Source of the DNA: Acanthaster planci
Taxonomy: Eukaryota; Echinodermata; Asteroidea; Valvatida; Acanthasteridae
DNA: 46,913 bases
Assembly (NCBI RefSeq): GCF_001949145.1
Contig: NW_019091511.1
Location: 420,092 to 467,004, forward strand
Direction of reading: 5' to 3'
Shown here: one piece after another, positions 46,384 to 46,913 of the stretch
Layout: each line of letters starts with the position of its first letter
How positions within the stretch are numbered: position 1 is the stretch's first letter
Made by a program: the position numbers and the translations under genes
Notes under the pieces: generated by a model
The model's database searches: none
What the model was told of the DNA's origin: nothing
Seen by the model: only the letters and a program-made list of their open reading frames with translations

Positions 46384-46913
46384 GTATATCTAGATTACAC
46401 ACAAGCATCTTACACCGACATACATGTACAATCAGACATGCGTGTAATGTTTTCAAACATTTAGCCAGACGATGGTGAATGTTACGGGAGAACACAAAAT
46501 TCTTGAGCATTTTCTGTCGGCAGTGACTGGTTTTGTTCGGAAATGGGAAAGTTTAGTGCACGTGACCTGTTCACGTACTTTTACTTTGTGTATCAAGTTG
46601 CTTGACAATTGCTTTAATAGCCACGAATTTCAGGACAAGATCTTTAGATGATACTTTGGCAGAAAAGGCACTTTGTTATTCCCTCAGATTTAAATAAACA
46701 TTCCGGTACTTTAACATGCATCAGCCCATTCTTTCAGTTGCAGCTGAAAGACAACAGTGTCGTTGAGATAGTTGTCGTTCGTAAGTGCAGTTCAAGCTGA
46801 ATTAGAACTAATAAAAATAGGAAAATTAACAGATGAAAAAGCAGCGTAAAGCAGAACAAAGCAGATTATGTCAGTGCTAACGCTAACTCACCAGTCCTCT
46901 CAACTTGTTCAGT
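46384..46913 (+). other. Start of myosin II intron 4 (cut by window edge)
   Basis: No established exon. A 43-base segment at 46738-46780, flanked by CCATTCTTTCAG and GTAAGT, has splice-like borders but would not keep the expected frame. Confidence 0.45.

Noticed and set aside
1-46913. tRNA, rRNA, CRISPR arrays, bacterial operons or prophage
   Set aside because: Looked for on both strands and not seen. Short direct repeats are TACATGTA words, not spaced CRISPR repeats, and the gene structure is plainly eukaryotic.

Overview
The window looks like nuclear DNA from a marine invertebrate deuterostome. Its genes are split by long introns with GT-AG junctions, there is no operon structure, and the proteins resemble those of deuterostomes. 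The palindromes TACATGTA and TAGGCCTA are strikingly over-represented. An echinoderm is my best guess; a hemichordate or amphioxus cannot be excluded. One run of N (15839-16209) is an assembly gap.

Layout, left to right. (1) 1-2856, minus strand: the 5' end of a secreted or membrane-anchored Ser/Thr/Pro-rich (mucin-like) protein, seen as a signal-peptide exon and one following exon; the rest lies off the left edge. (2) 7253-8383, plus strand: a complete class A GPCR, intronless in its coding part and of the melatonin-receptor-like type, with a good poly(A) signal at 8601. (3) 10.3-20.1 kb, plus strand: a complete PIDD1-like gene. Exon-by-exon phase checks give an uninterrupted 1169-residue protein with LRRs, two ZU5 domains (each followed by an HFS autoproteolysis tripeptide), UPA, a death domain, a Ser/Pro-rich linker with basic nuclear-localisation clusters, and a second death domain at the C-terminus. 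Its first exon is non-coding for PIDD but carries a well-initiated 30-codon upstream ORF. (4) 20.1-24.1 kb: probable 3'UTR and intergenic DNA with a degenerate minisatellite, possible convergent poly(A) signals, one uncertain minus-strand exon and a CTCF-like site. (5) 24.1 kb to the right edge, plus strand: promoter and first four coding exons (208 residues, SH3-like domain to P-loop and loop 1) of a non-muscle/smooth-type myosin II heavy chain, with introns of 8.7, 9.8 and 2.8 kb; the gene continues beyond the window.

The genes do not form one pathway. PIDD1 is the scaffold of the PIDDosome (caspase-2 and NF-kappaB signalling), and myosin II is the actomyosin motor. The most notable observation is the PIDD1-like protein with two death domains, a nuclear-localisation-type linker between them, and an upstream ORF whose stop codon lies six bases before the main start codon in the spliced message. 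Repeat structure adds two diverged copies of an AATATTCG-ended element in two PIDD introns, and a TIR element whose left and right ends also flank the assembly gap.
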